Assembly: GCA_020444165.1 (NCBI GenBank)
Contig: JAHLLK010000008.1
Coordinates: forward strand, 67,885 to 131,884
DNA length: 64,000 nucleotides
Reading direction: 5' to 3'
Source of the DNA: Deltaproteobacteria bacterium
GTDB lineage: Bacteria > Desulfobacterota > Desulfarculia > Desulfarculales > Desulfarculaceae
Positions 23,768 through 32,774 of this stretch are shown piece after piece; the first letter of the stretch is position 1; every line of letters begins with the position of its first letter. The position numbers and the translations under genes are program-made. The notes under the pieces were generated by a model. It saw only the letters and a list, made by a program, of their open reading frames with translations, made no database searches and was not told the DNA's origin.

Positions 23768-24668
23768 CATTCTGGCGGAAGTTACGCTTCCGCGCCCCGA
23801 CCGGCCACCCGCCGCCGGGGAGCGCCGCCTGGTGTTCCGGGGCGGGAGCCTTCCCCTGGGCCAGGGCACCCTGGTCATGGGGGTGGTCAACGTCACGCCG
23901 GACTCCTTTTCCGACGGCGGCCTCTTTCTGTCCACCCAGGCCGCGGTGGAGCAGGGGGTGCGCCTGTGGGAGGAAGGGGCCCACCTCCTGGACGTGGGCG
24001 GGGAGTCCACCCGCCCCGGCTCGGACTCCGTGCCCGTGGAGGAGGAAATCCGGCGGGTGGTGCCGGTGATCCAGGCCCTGGCCGCCCAGACGAGCGCGGT
24101 GATCAGCATCGACACCATGAAGGCTCCCGTGGCCCGGGCCGCCCTGGAGGCCGGCGCCGCCGTCATCAACGACGTGGCCGCCCTGCGCTTCGACCCGGAC
24201 ATGGCCGCCCTGGCCGCCGAGAGCGGGGCCGGGCTCATCCTGATGCACATGCTGGGCAGCCCCAAAACCATGCAGGCGAACCCGGTGTATGAGGACGTGG
24301 TGGCGGAAGTGACCGCGTTTCTGGCCGCCAGGGCCGGGGCCGCCCGCGCGGCCGGAGTGCCTCCGGAACGTATCGTGGTGGACCCGGGCATCGGTTTCGG
24401 CAAGACCCTGGCGCACAACCTCACGCTCATCCGCCGCCTGGACCGCCTGGCCGCCCTGGGCTATCCCGTGCTCCTGGGGGCCTCCCGCAAAGCCTTCATC
24501 GGCACGCTCACCGGCCGGCCGGCCCTGGAGCGCCTGTACGGCACCCTGGGGGTGCATGTGCTGGGCGCGGCCCTGGGGGCCGATCTGGTGCGGGTCCACG
24601 ATGTGGGACCACTGGTGGAAGCCTTGAAGGTGGTCGACGCGGTGTTGGCGGCCGGAGAGGCGTCATGA
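23757..24668 (+). CDS. folP: Dihydropteroate synthase
   Basis: A 303-residue dihydropteroate synthase, the enzyme that condenses p-aminobenzoate with dihydropterin pyrophosphate in folate synthesis. The signature segments are [15 protein letters not shown] near 41-55, [11 protein letters not shown] near 78-88 and [10 protein letters not shown], with [12 protein letters not shown] and GASRKAFIG further on. The start is TTG at 23757, 5 bases after GGGAGG, inside the end of ftsH. The 4-base overlap with cdaA (ATGA type) indicates translational coupling. FtsH-FolP-CdaA is a recurrent order in this group. Confidence 0.95.
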
Positions 24669-25453
24669 ACGAAACCCTGGCCCTGTTCCGACAGATAAGC
24701 TGGAGCGATATCGTTGATATCGCTTGCGTGGCCTTTGTGGTGTACCAGACCATCCTCCTGGTCAAGGGCACCCGGGCCATGAACATGCTGGTGGGTTTGG
24801 GCCTGGTGCTGGTCACCCTCATGGTGAGCCAGTACTTCAATCTGCACACCATCAACTGGTTGTTGCAGTCCTTCCTGTCCTATTTGGTCCTGGTGCTCAT
24901 CATCCTGTTCCAGAACGATATCCGGAAAGCCCTGGCCCAGATCGGCCGGCGGCCTTTCCTCACCCGCACGGCCGAGAGCCTGGACTGCCTGGAAGAGGTG
25001 GTCCGGAGCGCGGTGAACCTGGCCAGCCGCATGACCGGGGCCCTGATCGTCCTGGAGCGGCGCATCGGCCTGGCTGACTACGTGCAGGCCGGCGTGCCCC
25101 TGAACGCCTCGGTGTCCCGGGAGCTTCTGGTGCAGCTTTTCCAGACCAGCGGCCCCCTGCACGACGGCGCGGTGATCATCCGGGGCGACACCATCCTGGC
25201 CGCCCGCTGCATGCTGCCCCTGGCCTCGGGCAGCGGGTTGTTGCAGATGGGCTCGCGCCACCGGGCGGCCCTGGGCCTCAGTGAGGAGGCCGATGCGGTG
25301 TGCGTGGTGGTCAGCGAAGAGCGCGGCCGGGTCAGCGTGGCCCAGGGCGGCGAGCTGACCAAGGACCTGGACACCAACCAACTGCGCAATCTCCTGCACG
25401 AACTGATGGAACTGGGCGAGCGGAAAAAGCGCTGGCGTTTCGGCAAGGGGTAG
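24665..25453 (+). CDS. cdaA: Diadenylate cyclase CdaA (c-di-AMP synthase)
   Basis: A 262-residue membrane-anchored diadenylate cyclase. Three N-terminal hydrophobic helices (about 14-30, 37-52 and 58-80) are followed by the DAC domain with the catalytic HDGAVII near 163-169 and SRHRAALG near 197-204. It makes c-di-AMP from two ATP. The neighbours cdaR and glmM complete the widely conserved cdaA-cdaR-glmM unit; CdaR and GlmM modulate the cyclase in Gram-positive bacteria, and the conserved order suggests the same here. Confidence 0.96.
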   Translation: MNETLALFRQISWSDIVDIACVAFVVYQTILLVKGTRAMNMLVGLGLVLVTLMVSQYFNLHTINWLLQSFLSYLVLVLIILFQNDIRKALAQIGRRPFLTRTAESLDCLEEVVRSAVNLASRMTGALIVLERRIGLADYVQAGVPLNASVSRELLVQLFQTSGPLHDGAVIIRGDTILAARCMLPLASGSGLLQMGSRHRAALGLSEEADAVCVVVSEERGRVSVAQGGELTKDLDTNQLRNLLHELMELGERKKRWRFGKG

Positions 25454-25457
25454 GTTC

Positions 25458-26150
25458 TTGCTCAAGGTCATCTTGAACAACTGGTCGTGGAAGATCCTGT
25501 CCCTGGTGGTGGCCGTGGGCCTCTGGGCCCACGTGGTGGGCCAGGAGAAGACGGAAATCGCGCTCAACGTGCCGGTGGCCATCACCGGCGCGCCCGCGAA
25601 TCTGGTGGTCAGCGATCAGGTGCTGCCCAACGTGGAAGTCCGCCTGTTCGGGCCCCGCAACCTCATCCGCCTGGTGGCTTCCGACGGCTTGGTGAAAAAC
25701 ATCAACCTCACGGACATGCAGGCCGGGGAGCACGTGTTCCAGGTCCTGCCCGAGGACTTCAACCTGCCCCCCGGCGTGGCCGCCGTGGGCATCAGCCCGG
25801 CCAGCATAAGGGTGGATCTCTCGCCCCGCCACGAACGCAAGGTGCCGGTGCGGCCGGTGCTTTCCGGCAAGCCCGCCCCGGGCTACGAGGTGAGCGAGAT
25901 CACTTTCACGCCGGACAAGGTGGCCGTGAGCGGGATGAAGGAGCAGGTGGACGAGGTGGACTGGATCTGGACCGTGCCCATCGACGTCGGCGACCTGAAA
26001 AGCAACACCACCCGCAAGGTGGCGCTCCGGCCCTCGCTCGGCAAGAACGTCCTGGTCCGCCCCGACCAAGTGGAAGCCCGCATCATCGTGCGGCCCCTGC
26101 CCGGCAGGGAAGACGCCGACAGCTCGACTCCCCTTCCGGTCACTCCCTGA
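25458..26150 (+). CDS. cdaR: YbbR-domain regulator of CdaA
   Basis: A 230-residue protein with one N-terminal membrane anchor (about residues 11-28) and extracytoplasmic YbbR repeats. Repeat-like segments are VPVAITGAPANLVVSD near 37-52 and VPVRPVLSGKPAPGYEVSE near 131-150. YbbR/CdaR proteins bind and tune the diadenylate cyclase. The TTG start at 25458 is 4 bases after the cdaA stop. Two YbbR repeats are fewer than in Firmicutes CdaR, as is usual in Desulfobacterota-type proteins. Confidence 0.88.
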   Translation: MLKVILNNWSWKILSLVVAVGLWAHVVGQEKTEIALNVPVAITGAPANLVVSDQVLPNVEVRLFGPRNLIRLVASDGLVKNINLTDMQAGEHVFQVLPEDFNLPPGVAAVGISPASIRVDLSPRHERKVPVRPVLSGKPAPGYEVSEITFTPDKVAVSGMKEQVDEVDWIWTVPIDVGDLKSNTTRKVALRPSLGKNVLVRPDQVEARIIVRPLPGREDADSSTPLPVTP

Positions 26151-26194
26151 CCTTCTGCGGGTCCCCGTGGGGGGACCCCACCTAAGGTGATGAC

Positions 26195-27580
26195 ATGACT
26201 TCTGCAGCAAAGATTTTCGGCACCGATGGGGTGCGGGGGGTGGCCAATGTCTACCCCATGACCGTGGAGATGGCCCTGGCCATCGGACAAGGCGTGGCCT
26301 CGGTCTTCAAGAACCACGAGCGCCGGCACAAGATCATCATCGGCAAGGACACCCGCATCTCGGGCTACATGTTCGAGAACGCCCTGGTGGCCGGCATCTG
26401 CTCCATGGGGGTGGATGTGATGCTGGTGGGCCCCCAGCCCACCCCGGCCATCGCCTTTCTCACCCGCAACATGCGGGCCGACGCGGGCGTGGTCATCAGC
26501 GCCAGCCACAACCCCTATGAGGACAACGGCATCAAGGTCTTCGGGGGCAACGGCTTCAAGCTGCCCGATCCCCTGGAGGAGCGGGTGGAGGACTTCGTGC
26601 GGCAGCGGGAGCGCTGCCCGGCGGACACCCAGGGCGGCCCGGTGCCCGGCCAGGTGGGCAAGGCCCGGCGCATCGACGACGCCACCGGGCGCTATATCGT
26701 GTTCCTCAAGAACTCGTTTCCGGCCAACCTCACCCTGGATGGGCTCAAGATCGCCTTGGACTGCGCCCACGGCGCCACCTACAAGGTGGCTCCGGCCGTG
26801 TTCTCCGAGCTGGGGGCCAAGCTCACGGTGACCGGGGCCGAGCCGGACGGCACCAACATCAACCGCGAGGTGGGGGCCACCCATCCCGAGAACCTGGCCC
26901 GCCTGGTCGCCACCGCGGGGGCGGACGTGGGCCTGGCCTTTGACGGCGATGGCGACCGCCTCATCATGACCGACGAGAACGGCCGGGTGGTGGACGGGGA
27001 CCAGATCATGGCGCTCTGCGCCGACGACATGTTCACCATGGGCACCCTGAAGCACGCCACGGTGGTGGCCACGGTCATGTCCAACCTGGGCCTGGAGTTG
27101 TGCCTGCGGGAGCGGGGCATCCGCATGCTCCGCACCAAGGTGGGCGACCGCTTCGTGGTGGAGGCCATGGTCCAGGGCGGTTACAGCCTGGGCGGCGAGC
27201 AGTCGGGCCACATCATCTTCCTGGACTACAACACCACGGGTGACGGCATCCTCTCGGCCCTGCAAGTGCTGTCCATCATGCTCCGCACCGGCAAGCGCCT
27301 CTCCGAGCTGACGGCCATCATGCCCCGGGTGCCCCAGGTGCTCATCAACCTGCCGGTGACCAAAAAGCCGCCCCTGGGGGAGTTGCCGGGGGTGATGAAG
27401 GCTCACAAGGCCATGGACGAGCTTTTGGGTGAGCGGGGCAGGCTTTTGTTGCGTTATTCCGGCACCGAGTCCAAGATACGCATCATGGTGGAGGCCGAGG
27501 ACCAAGCCCTGCTGGACAGGGTGGCCGGCGAAATGCAAGAAGTGGTGGCCCGGGAACTGGGCGCCGGATCGGAGGGCTAG
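26195..27580 (+). CDS. glmM: Phosphoglucosamine mutase
   Basis: A 461-residue alpha-D-phosphohexomutase. FGTDGVRGVANVYPM near residues 8-22 is the GlmM N-terminus. The phosphoserine loop ISASHNPYEDNGIK places the active serine near 104. The metal-binding loop DGDGDRLIMTDE lies near 250 and the sugar loop GGEQSGHIIF near 332. The phosphate-binding end RYSGTESKIRIMVE lies near 421. It converts glucosamine-6-P to glucosamine-1-P for peptidoglycan and LPS. It sits directly after cdaA-cdaR. Confidence 0.96.
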   Translation: MTSAAKIFGTDGVRGVANVYPMTVEMALAIGQGVASVFKNHERRHKIIIGKDTRISGYMFENALVAGICSMGVDVMLVGPQPTPAIAFLTRNMRADAGVVISASHNPYEDNGIKVFGGNGFKLPDPLEERVEDFVRQRERCPADTQGGPVPGQVGKARRIDDATGRYIVFLKNSFPANLTLDGLKIALDCAHGATYKVAPAVFSELGAKLTVTGAEPDGTNINREVGATHPENLARLVATAGADVGLAFDGDGDRLIMTDENGRVVDGDQIMALCADDMFTMGTLKHATVVATVMSNLGLELCLRERGIRMLRTKVGDRFVVEAMVQGGYSLGGEQSGHIIFLDYNTTGDGILSALQVLSIMLRTGKRLSELTAIMPRVPQVLINLPVTKKPPLGELPGVMKAHKAMDELLGERGRLLLRYSGTESKIRIMVEAEDQALLDRVAGEMQEVVARELGAGSEG

Positions 27581-27584
27581 AGGC

Positions 27585-28348
<764 letters not shown>

Positions 28349-28352
<4 letters not shown>

Positions 28353-29272
28353 TCTCAGCTTCCCCCATATCCCCCGCGGCTTGGCCGGCCTGGCCCGGGC
28401 CGGGGCGTTGCCTGGCCCTGGCCGCGCCTTCGGGCGCGGTGCCGCCGGACCGCCTGGCCGCCGGGTTGGCCGTCTTGGCCGAGCTGGTGGCCCCGGGTCC
28501 CGTGCGGGTGGACCCCCAGGTGCGGGACCGCGAGGGCTACCTGGCCGGTGGCGACGCGGCCCGAGCCGCCCACCTGAACGAACTGTTCGCCGACCCCGGG
28601 GTGGGGGCGGTGCTGGCCGCCCGGGGCGGCTTCGGGCTCTCCCGCCTCTTGCCCCGCCTGGATCTGGCCCGCCTGGCCGCCAGCCAAAAGCTTTTCCTGG
28701 GCTTTTCCGACCTCACCTGCCTGTTGAACGCCCTGGCCGTCCGCGGCCTGGTGGCGGTGCACGGCCCGGTGGTGACCCAACTGCCCCGCCTGGATCGCCA
28801 AAGCCGGGACGAGGTGGCCGCCCTCCTGGCCGGACGGCCGCCGTGGCCGGCCCCCCTGACCGGGCGGCCGGTGCGGCCGGGCCGGGCCCAGGGACCTCTC
28901 ATGGGCGGCAACCTCACCATGCTCTGCCATCTCCTGGGCACCCCCTTCTTCCCGGCCCTGGGCGGCGCGGTGCTCTTGCTGGAGGACACCGGCGAGGCGC
29001 CCTACCGCCTGGACCGCCTCCTGACCCAGTTGGAGCTGGCCGGGGTGCCGGAGAGCATCGTGGGGGTGGCCGTGGGCGGGCTCTCGGCCCGGGGTTCCTA
29101 CCCGGCCAATCGAGTGGCCGCGGTGGAGCGCCGCCTGGCCGACTGGGGAGTGCCGGTGGTGTGCGGCCTGGCCGTGGGCCACGGCCGGGCCAACCGGCCG
29201 GTGCCTCTGGGGGCGGGGTGCGAGCTGGACGGCGCGGCCGGCCGGCTCACCGTGGGGTGCGATTGTGCCTGA
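28349..29272 (+). CDS. ldcA: LD-carboxypeptidase (peptidase family S66)
   Basis: A 307-residue serine peptidase of the LdcA/MccF family, which cleaves the L-Lys(or DAP)-D-Ala bond of muropeptides during cell-wall recycling. The nucleophile region is FLGFSDLTCLL near 113-123. The catalytic Glu is likely in LLLEDTGEAPYRLDR near 208-222 and the catalytic His in AVGHGRANRP near 279-288. The N-terminal stretch is Pro/Trp-rich with no clear signal peptide. It is coupled to coaX by an ATGA overlap and to the following serine hydrolase by 8 bases. A role with mpl further on is likely. Confidence 0.88.
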
Positions 29273-30320
29273 CCTGACTCCCCTCGAGCAGCTCCTGGAC
29301 CAGGGCGTGGCCCGGGGCGTGGCCCCGGCCGTGACGCTCCTCCTGTGGAAGGGCGAGCGCCCCCTGGCCACCCTGGCCGCCGGCCAGGGCCGGCCCGACA
29401 CCATCTACGACCTGGCTTCCCTGACCAAGTGCCTGGCCACCGCGCCCCTGGCCCTGCAGCTACGGGAGGCCGGGCGCCTGGGCTGGGACCGCCCCCTGGG
29501 CGAGATGTGGGGCCGGGCCGTGCCCCCGGACAAGGCGGATATCACCCCCCGCCAGCTCCTGACCCACGCGGCTGGCTTGCCGGCCTATCGCCCCTACCAT
29601 GAACTGCTCCTGAAATATTCCCCCACCATGCGCCGGGGACTTTTGAAGTCCATGCTCATGAACGAGCCCCTGGCCCACGCCCCGGGCGCCCTGGCCCTGT
29701 ACAGCGATCTGGGTTACCTCCTCCTGGGCCTGGTGCTGGAGGAAACGGCCGGGGCCTATCTGGAGGCCTTGCTCCCCGGGCTCTACCGCAGCCTGGGGGT
29801 GGAGGGCCCCTGCTTCCTGCCCCTGGACCGGGAGCTGCCTTGGCCCCGGGAGCGGGTGGCCCCTTGTGGGCCCCTGCCCGGACGGCCGGTGGTGCACGGC
29901 CAGGTGGAGGATGAAAACGCCTTTGCCCTGGGCGGAGTGGCGGGCCACGCCGGGCTCTTCGGCACCGCGGGCCAGGTGGCCTCGGTGATGGACTCCCTGG
30001 TGCGCGCCGCCCGGGGCGGCGGGCCCTGGGACGCCGCCACGGGCCGCGAGCTGTTCCGCCGCGACCCCTCCCTGCCGGGCTCCCCCCGCACCCCGGGCTT
30101 TGATACGCCCACCGGCCGTGATAGCGCCGCCGGGCCCAACGCCCCCCAGGGCACCGTGGGGCACCTGGGCTTCACCGGGGTCAGCCTGTGGTGGCACCCC
30201 CTCTCCCGCCAAGGGGTGGTGCTCCTGACCAACCGGGTCGCTCTGGGCCGCGGCAACCTGCAAATCCGCGACTTCCGCCGCCAAGTGCACGAGCTGTCCT
30301 GGCCACTTTTGGGGCAATGA
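29265..30320 (+). CDS. Serine hydrolase of the beta-lactamase/class C penicillin-binding family
   Basis: A 351-residue protein with the S-x-x-K motif ASLTK near residues 51-55, the Y-x-D/N-like motif YSD near 146-148 and GHLGFTG near 299-305 as the third (KTG-like) element. No signal peptide is evident, so it could act in the cytoplasm on recycled muropeptides or esters. Members include D-aminopeptidases and esterases. GTG start at 29265, overlapping the LD-carboxypeptidase. It ends the operon and is followed by hairpin-family copy C. Neighbouring cell-wall recycling genes suggest a muropeptide substrate. Confidence 0.78.
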   Translation: MPDLTPLEQLLDQGVARGVAPAVTLLLWKGERPLATLAAGQGRPDTIYDLASLTKCLATAPLALQLREAGRLGWDRPLGEMWGRAVPPDKADITPRQLLTHAAGLPAYRPYHELLLKYSPTMRRGLLKSMLMNEPLAHAPGALALYSDLGYLLLGLVLEETAGAYLEALLPGLYRSLGVEGPCFLPLDRELPWPRERVAPCGPLPGRPVVHGQVEDENAFALGGVAGHAGLFGTAGQVASVMDSLVRAARGGGPWDAATGRELFRRDPSLPGSPRTPGFDTPTGRDSAAGPNAPQGTVGHLGFTGVSLWWHPLSRQGVVLLTNRVALGRGNLQIRDFRRQVHELSWPLLGQ

Positions 30321-30341
30321 GGTTGGGGGAAAAACGGGAAT

Positions 30342-30387
30342 GTGGGGGAAAACCCTTTTTTGTGAACAAAAAAGGGTTTTCCCCCAC
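30342..30387. repeat. Hairpin-family repeat, copy C
   Basis: The stem runs from GTGGGGGAAAACCC to GGGTTTTCCCCCAC around TTTTTTGTgaACAAAAAA, then a CCCCCAAAAAAAACCTT tail. The A-rich arm segment is changed on both sides relative to the other copies. It lies 22 bases after the end of the ftsH-led operon and before mpl. Confidence 0.72.
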
Positions 30388-30456
30388 ACCCCCAAAAAAA
30401 ACCTTACAGTATTAGCTGGCAAGCGGTTTTGTGGCAGGCTGCCAGCCTGAGAACGG

Positions 30457-31959
30457 TTGAAGGTAGTTATCGTGGTTGATTCCGCCCAAGCAGAGCCCCG
30501 GAACCTGGACCCCGCCCTGAACCGCCCCCCGGAGCGGGTGAACAGCGTTCACCTCATGGGCATCGGCGGGGTGGCCATGGGAGCCCTGGCCGGGGCGCTC
30601 CAGAAGCGGGGCCTGGCCGTGCGCGGCTCGGACCGGCCTTTGTACCCCCCCATGTCCACCTTCCTGGCCGAGAAGGGCATCGCCGTGGCCCCGGGCTTTG
30701 CCGCGGCCAACCTGGAGCCCGCCCCGGACCTGGTCATCGTGGGCAACGTCATCCGCCGCGACAACCCCGAAGCGGTGGAGCTGGCCCGCCGGGGCCTGCC
30801 CTACCTCTCCCTGCCCCAGGCCCTGGGGCACTTCTTCCTGCCGGGCCGCATGTCGCTCGTGGCCGCGGGCACCCACGGCAAGACCACCCTCACCGCGCTG
30901 TTGGCCAGCGCCCTGATCAAGACCGGACGGGACCCGGGGTTCATGCTGGGGGGGCTCCTGCAAGAGGACGGGGCCAATTTCCGCGAAGGCGCCGGGCCGC
31001 ATTTCGTGGTGGAAGGCGACGAGTACGACACCGCCTTTTTTGACAAACGCCCCAAATTCGTGCACTACCGGCCCCACATAGCAATATTGACCAGCGTGGA
31101 GTTCGACCACGCCGATATCTATCCGGATCTGGACGCGGTGCGGCGGGCCTTCGATATGCTGGTGGCGGCCCTGCCGCCCACGGGCGCCCTGGTGGCCTGG
31201 GGCGACGTGGCCGAGGTGCGGGTCCGGGCGGCCGGCGCGGCCTGCCCGGTGATCTACTACGGCGAGGCCCCGGGCAATGACTGGCGTCTGGTCTCCCTGG
31301 AGCCCGCGGCCCAGGGGGGCATGGACTTGGTGGTGACCACGCCGGAGCACGGCGAACTGGCCTTTTACTCCCCCCTGGTGGGCCGCCACAACGCCCTGAA
31401 CCTCACCGCGGCCCTGGCCGCCCTCACCGCGGCCGGCCTGGACCCGGCCGAGGCGGCGGGGGCCCAGGCCGCGTTCGGTGGAGTGCGCCGCCGCCAGGAG
31501 GTGCGCGGGGTGGCCGGCGGGGTGGTGGTGGTGGATGACTTCGCCCACCACCCCACCGCGGTCCGGGAAACCGTGGTCGCGGTGGCCCGCTTCGGCCTGC
31601 CGGGCTGGCGGCCGGGCTCGGGCCGCCTGGTGGCGGTGTTCGAACCCCGCAGCAACACCAGCCGCCGCAACTTCTTCCAGGCCGCCTACGCCGGGGCCTT
31701 TCGGGGGGCGGACGCGGTGTTCCTGCGGGAGCCGGCCCTGGTGGAGGAGATTCCCCCGGCCGAGCGCTTCTCCGCCGCCCGCCTGGCCGCGGATCTTACC
31801 CGCCAGGAGATTCCCGCCCGGGCCTTTGCAGACACCTCCCGCTTGTCCGCGGCCCTCTGCGGCTATCTCCGGCCGGGCGACCTCTGCCTGATCATGTCCA
31901 ACGGCGGCTTTGACAACCTGCACGAGAATCTGCTGGCCGCCTTGGCCGCTCGCGCTTAG
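30457..31959 (+). CDS. mpl: UDP-N-acetylmuramate:L-alanyl-gamma-D-glutamyl-meso-diaminopimelate ligase
   Basis: A 500-residue Mur-ligase-family enzyme that reattaches recycled tripeptide to UDP-MurNAc. Motifs: VHLMGIGGVAMGALAG near 31-46 (nucleotide-sugar loop), AAGTHGKTTLTALL near 138-151 (ATP loop), VEGDEYDTAFFDKRPKF near 185-201 and DDFAHHPTAVRET near 356-368. The EGDEYD and HHPT motifs favour Mpl over MurC. TTG at 30457 keeps the LDPALNRPPERV segment seen in related proteins; a GTG at 30538 with GGAG nearby would start at VNSVHLMG. It supports peptidoglycan recycling along with ldcA upstream. Confidence 0.88.
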   Translation: MKVVIVVDSAQAEPRNLDPALNRPPERVNSVHLMGIGGVAMGALAGALQKRGLAVRGSDRPLYPPMSTFLAEKGIAVAPGFAAANLEPAPDLVIVGNVIRRDNPEAVELARRGLPYLSLPQALGHFFLPGRMSLVAAGTHGKTTLTALLASALIKTGRDPGFMLGGLLQEDGANFREGAGPHFVVEGDEYDTAFFDKRPKFVHYRPHIAILTSVEFDHADIYPDLDAVRRAFDMLVAALPPTGALVAWGDVAEVRVRAAGAACPVIYYGEAPGNDWRLVSLEPAAQGGMDLVVTTPEHGELAFYSPLVGRHNALNLTAALAALTAAGLDPAEAAGAQAAFGGVRRRQEVRGVAGGVVVVDDFAHHPTAVRETVVAVARFGLPGWRPGSGRLVAVFEPRSNTSRRNFFQAAYAGAFRGADAVFLREPALVEEIPPAERFSAARLAADLTRQEIPARAFADTSRLSAALCGYLRPGDLCLIMSNGGFDNLHENLLAALAARA

Positions 31960-32774
31960 GCTATCTCTTGCTCCGGGCCGGGAAACAGCCCCGCCCGGAC
32001 CTCTGGTCAAGCGGAAAACCCCGCGCTGTTCCCGGCCCGCGAGCCGGAATTCCCGGCGGATAAAATCTCAGGGCGCCGGGTTTCGCTCGTCATTTAAATT
32101 ATATCAATTTAATATATTATTAAATATATGGTGATTCGGTGGCGGGTATGCCGCCCGCGGGAGGGCCTTGCTCTGGCGGCCGTTCCCAGCCCCGCCGCGG
32201 ACTGGCCGTTGGGACCCGGCAGTCCCGGCGACTGGGCCGTGGAGTCCTGGGACGGCTCGCTGATTAGGAGATATAGGTTACCATTTTCAATGTGTTGTAT
32301 TCTGCCCCGCGGAACAGGCCGGGACGCGGGGGTGTCCCGCGGGGAGCCTGGGCGAGGCCGAAAACCCTGGAGGGCGGGAGTAGCGGGGGCAGCTCTCCGG
32401 CAGGTAACCCGACCCTACGCGGAGGTGGTCCAATTCCGGGAATAATTCTCTTTCACGGAGACGAATTCCTTTGTGCCATCCCGCAATCCTGGATTCCAAA
32501 ACAGCTGAATCGCTCAAGCCCAAACACAGCCTGGAAAAAATTTGCCGAGGCTCCTCTTAATCGGCCAAGTTGTCCTTTTATGCTCCTTTGTGAACTAATA
32601 TACTAGGCGCTGTCGTGGGGGGCACGGTTTTTGCTGCTCGTACATCTGAGCCTGGTTCCGGCTGCGCAATACCTCTGCTTCTCTCTCCATATCGCTGCCC
32701 GCTGGATGCCCGCCCCCGCAAGCCTGCCCACCCGGAACCATAAATTTTTGCAGTCTCAACGCGTGAGGTGACAG
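31960..32774. other. 815-base non-coding interval with an AT-rich block and GC-rich hairpins
   Basis: No convincing gene is seen. A stem near 31976-32000 (CCGGGC-CGGG ... CCCCG-CCCGG) may end mpl. An AT-rich stretch at about 32090-32130 contains only A, T and few G/C, then the sequence turns strongly GC-rich (32130-32430) with several inverted repeats such as CGGGAC/GTCCCG near 32322-32341, and becomes mixed again before the chemoreceptor start. I tried to match it to c-di-GMP, cobalamin and other riboswitches, RNase P and SRP RNA without success. A promoter or an unrecognised structured RNA is possible. Confidence 0.4.

Noticed and set aside
32290..32450. c-di-GMP or cobalamin riboswitch before the chemoreceptor gene
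   Set aside because: GGGACGC and several stems are present, but the conserved GCAAAGCC and tetraloop/receptor parts of c-di-GMP-I and the B12 box are missing.
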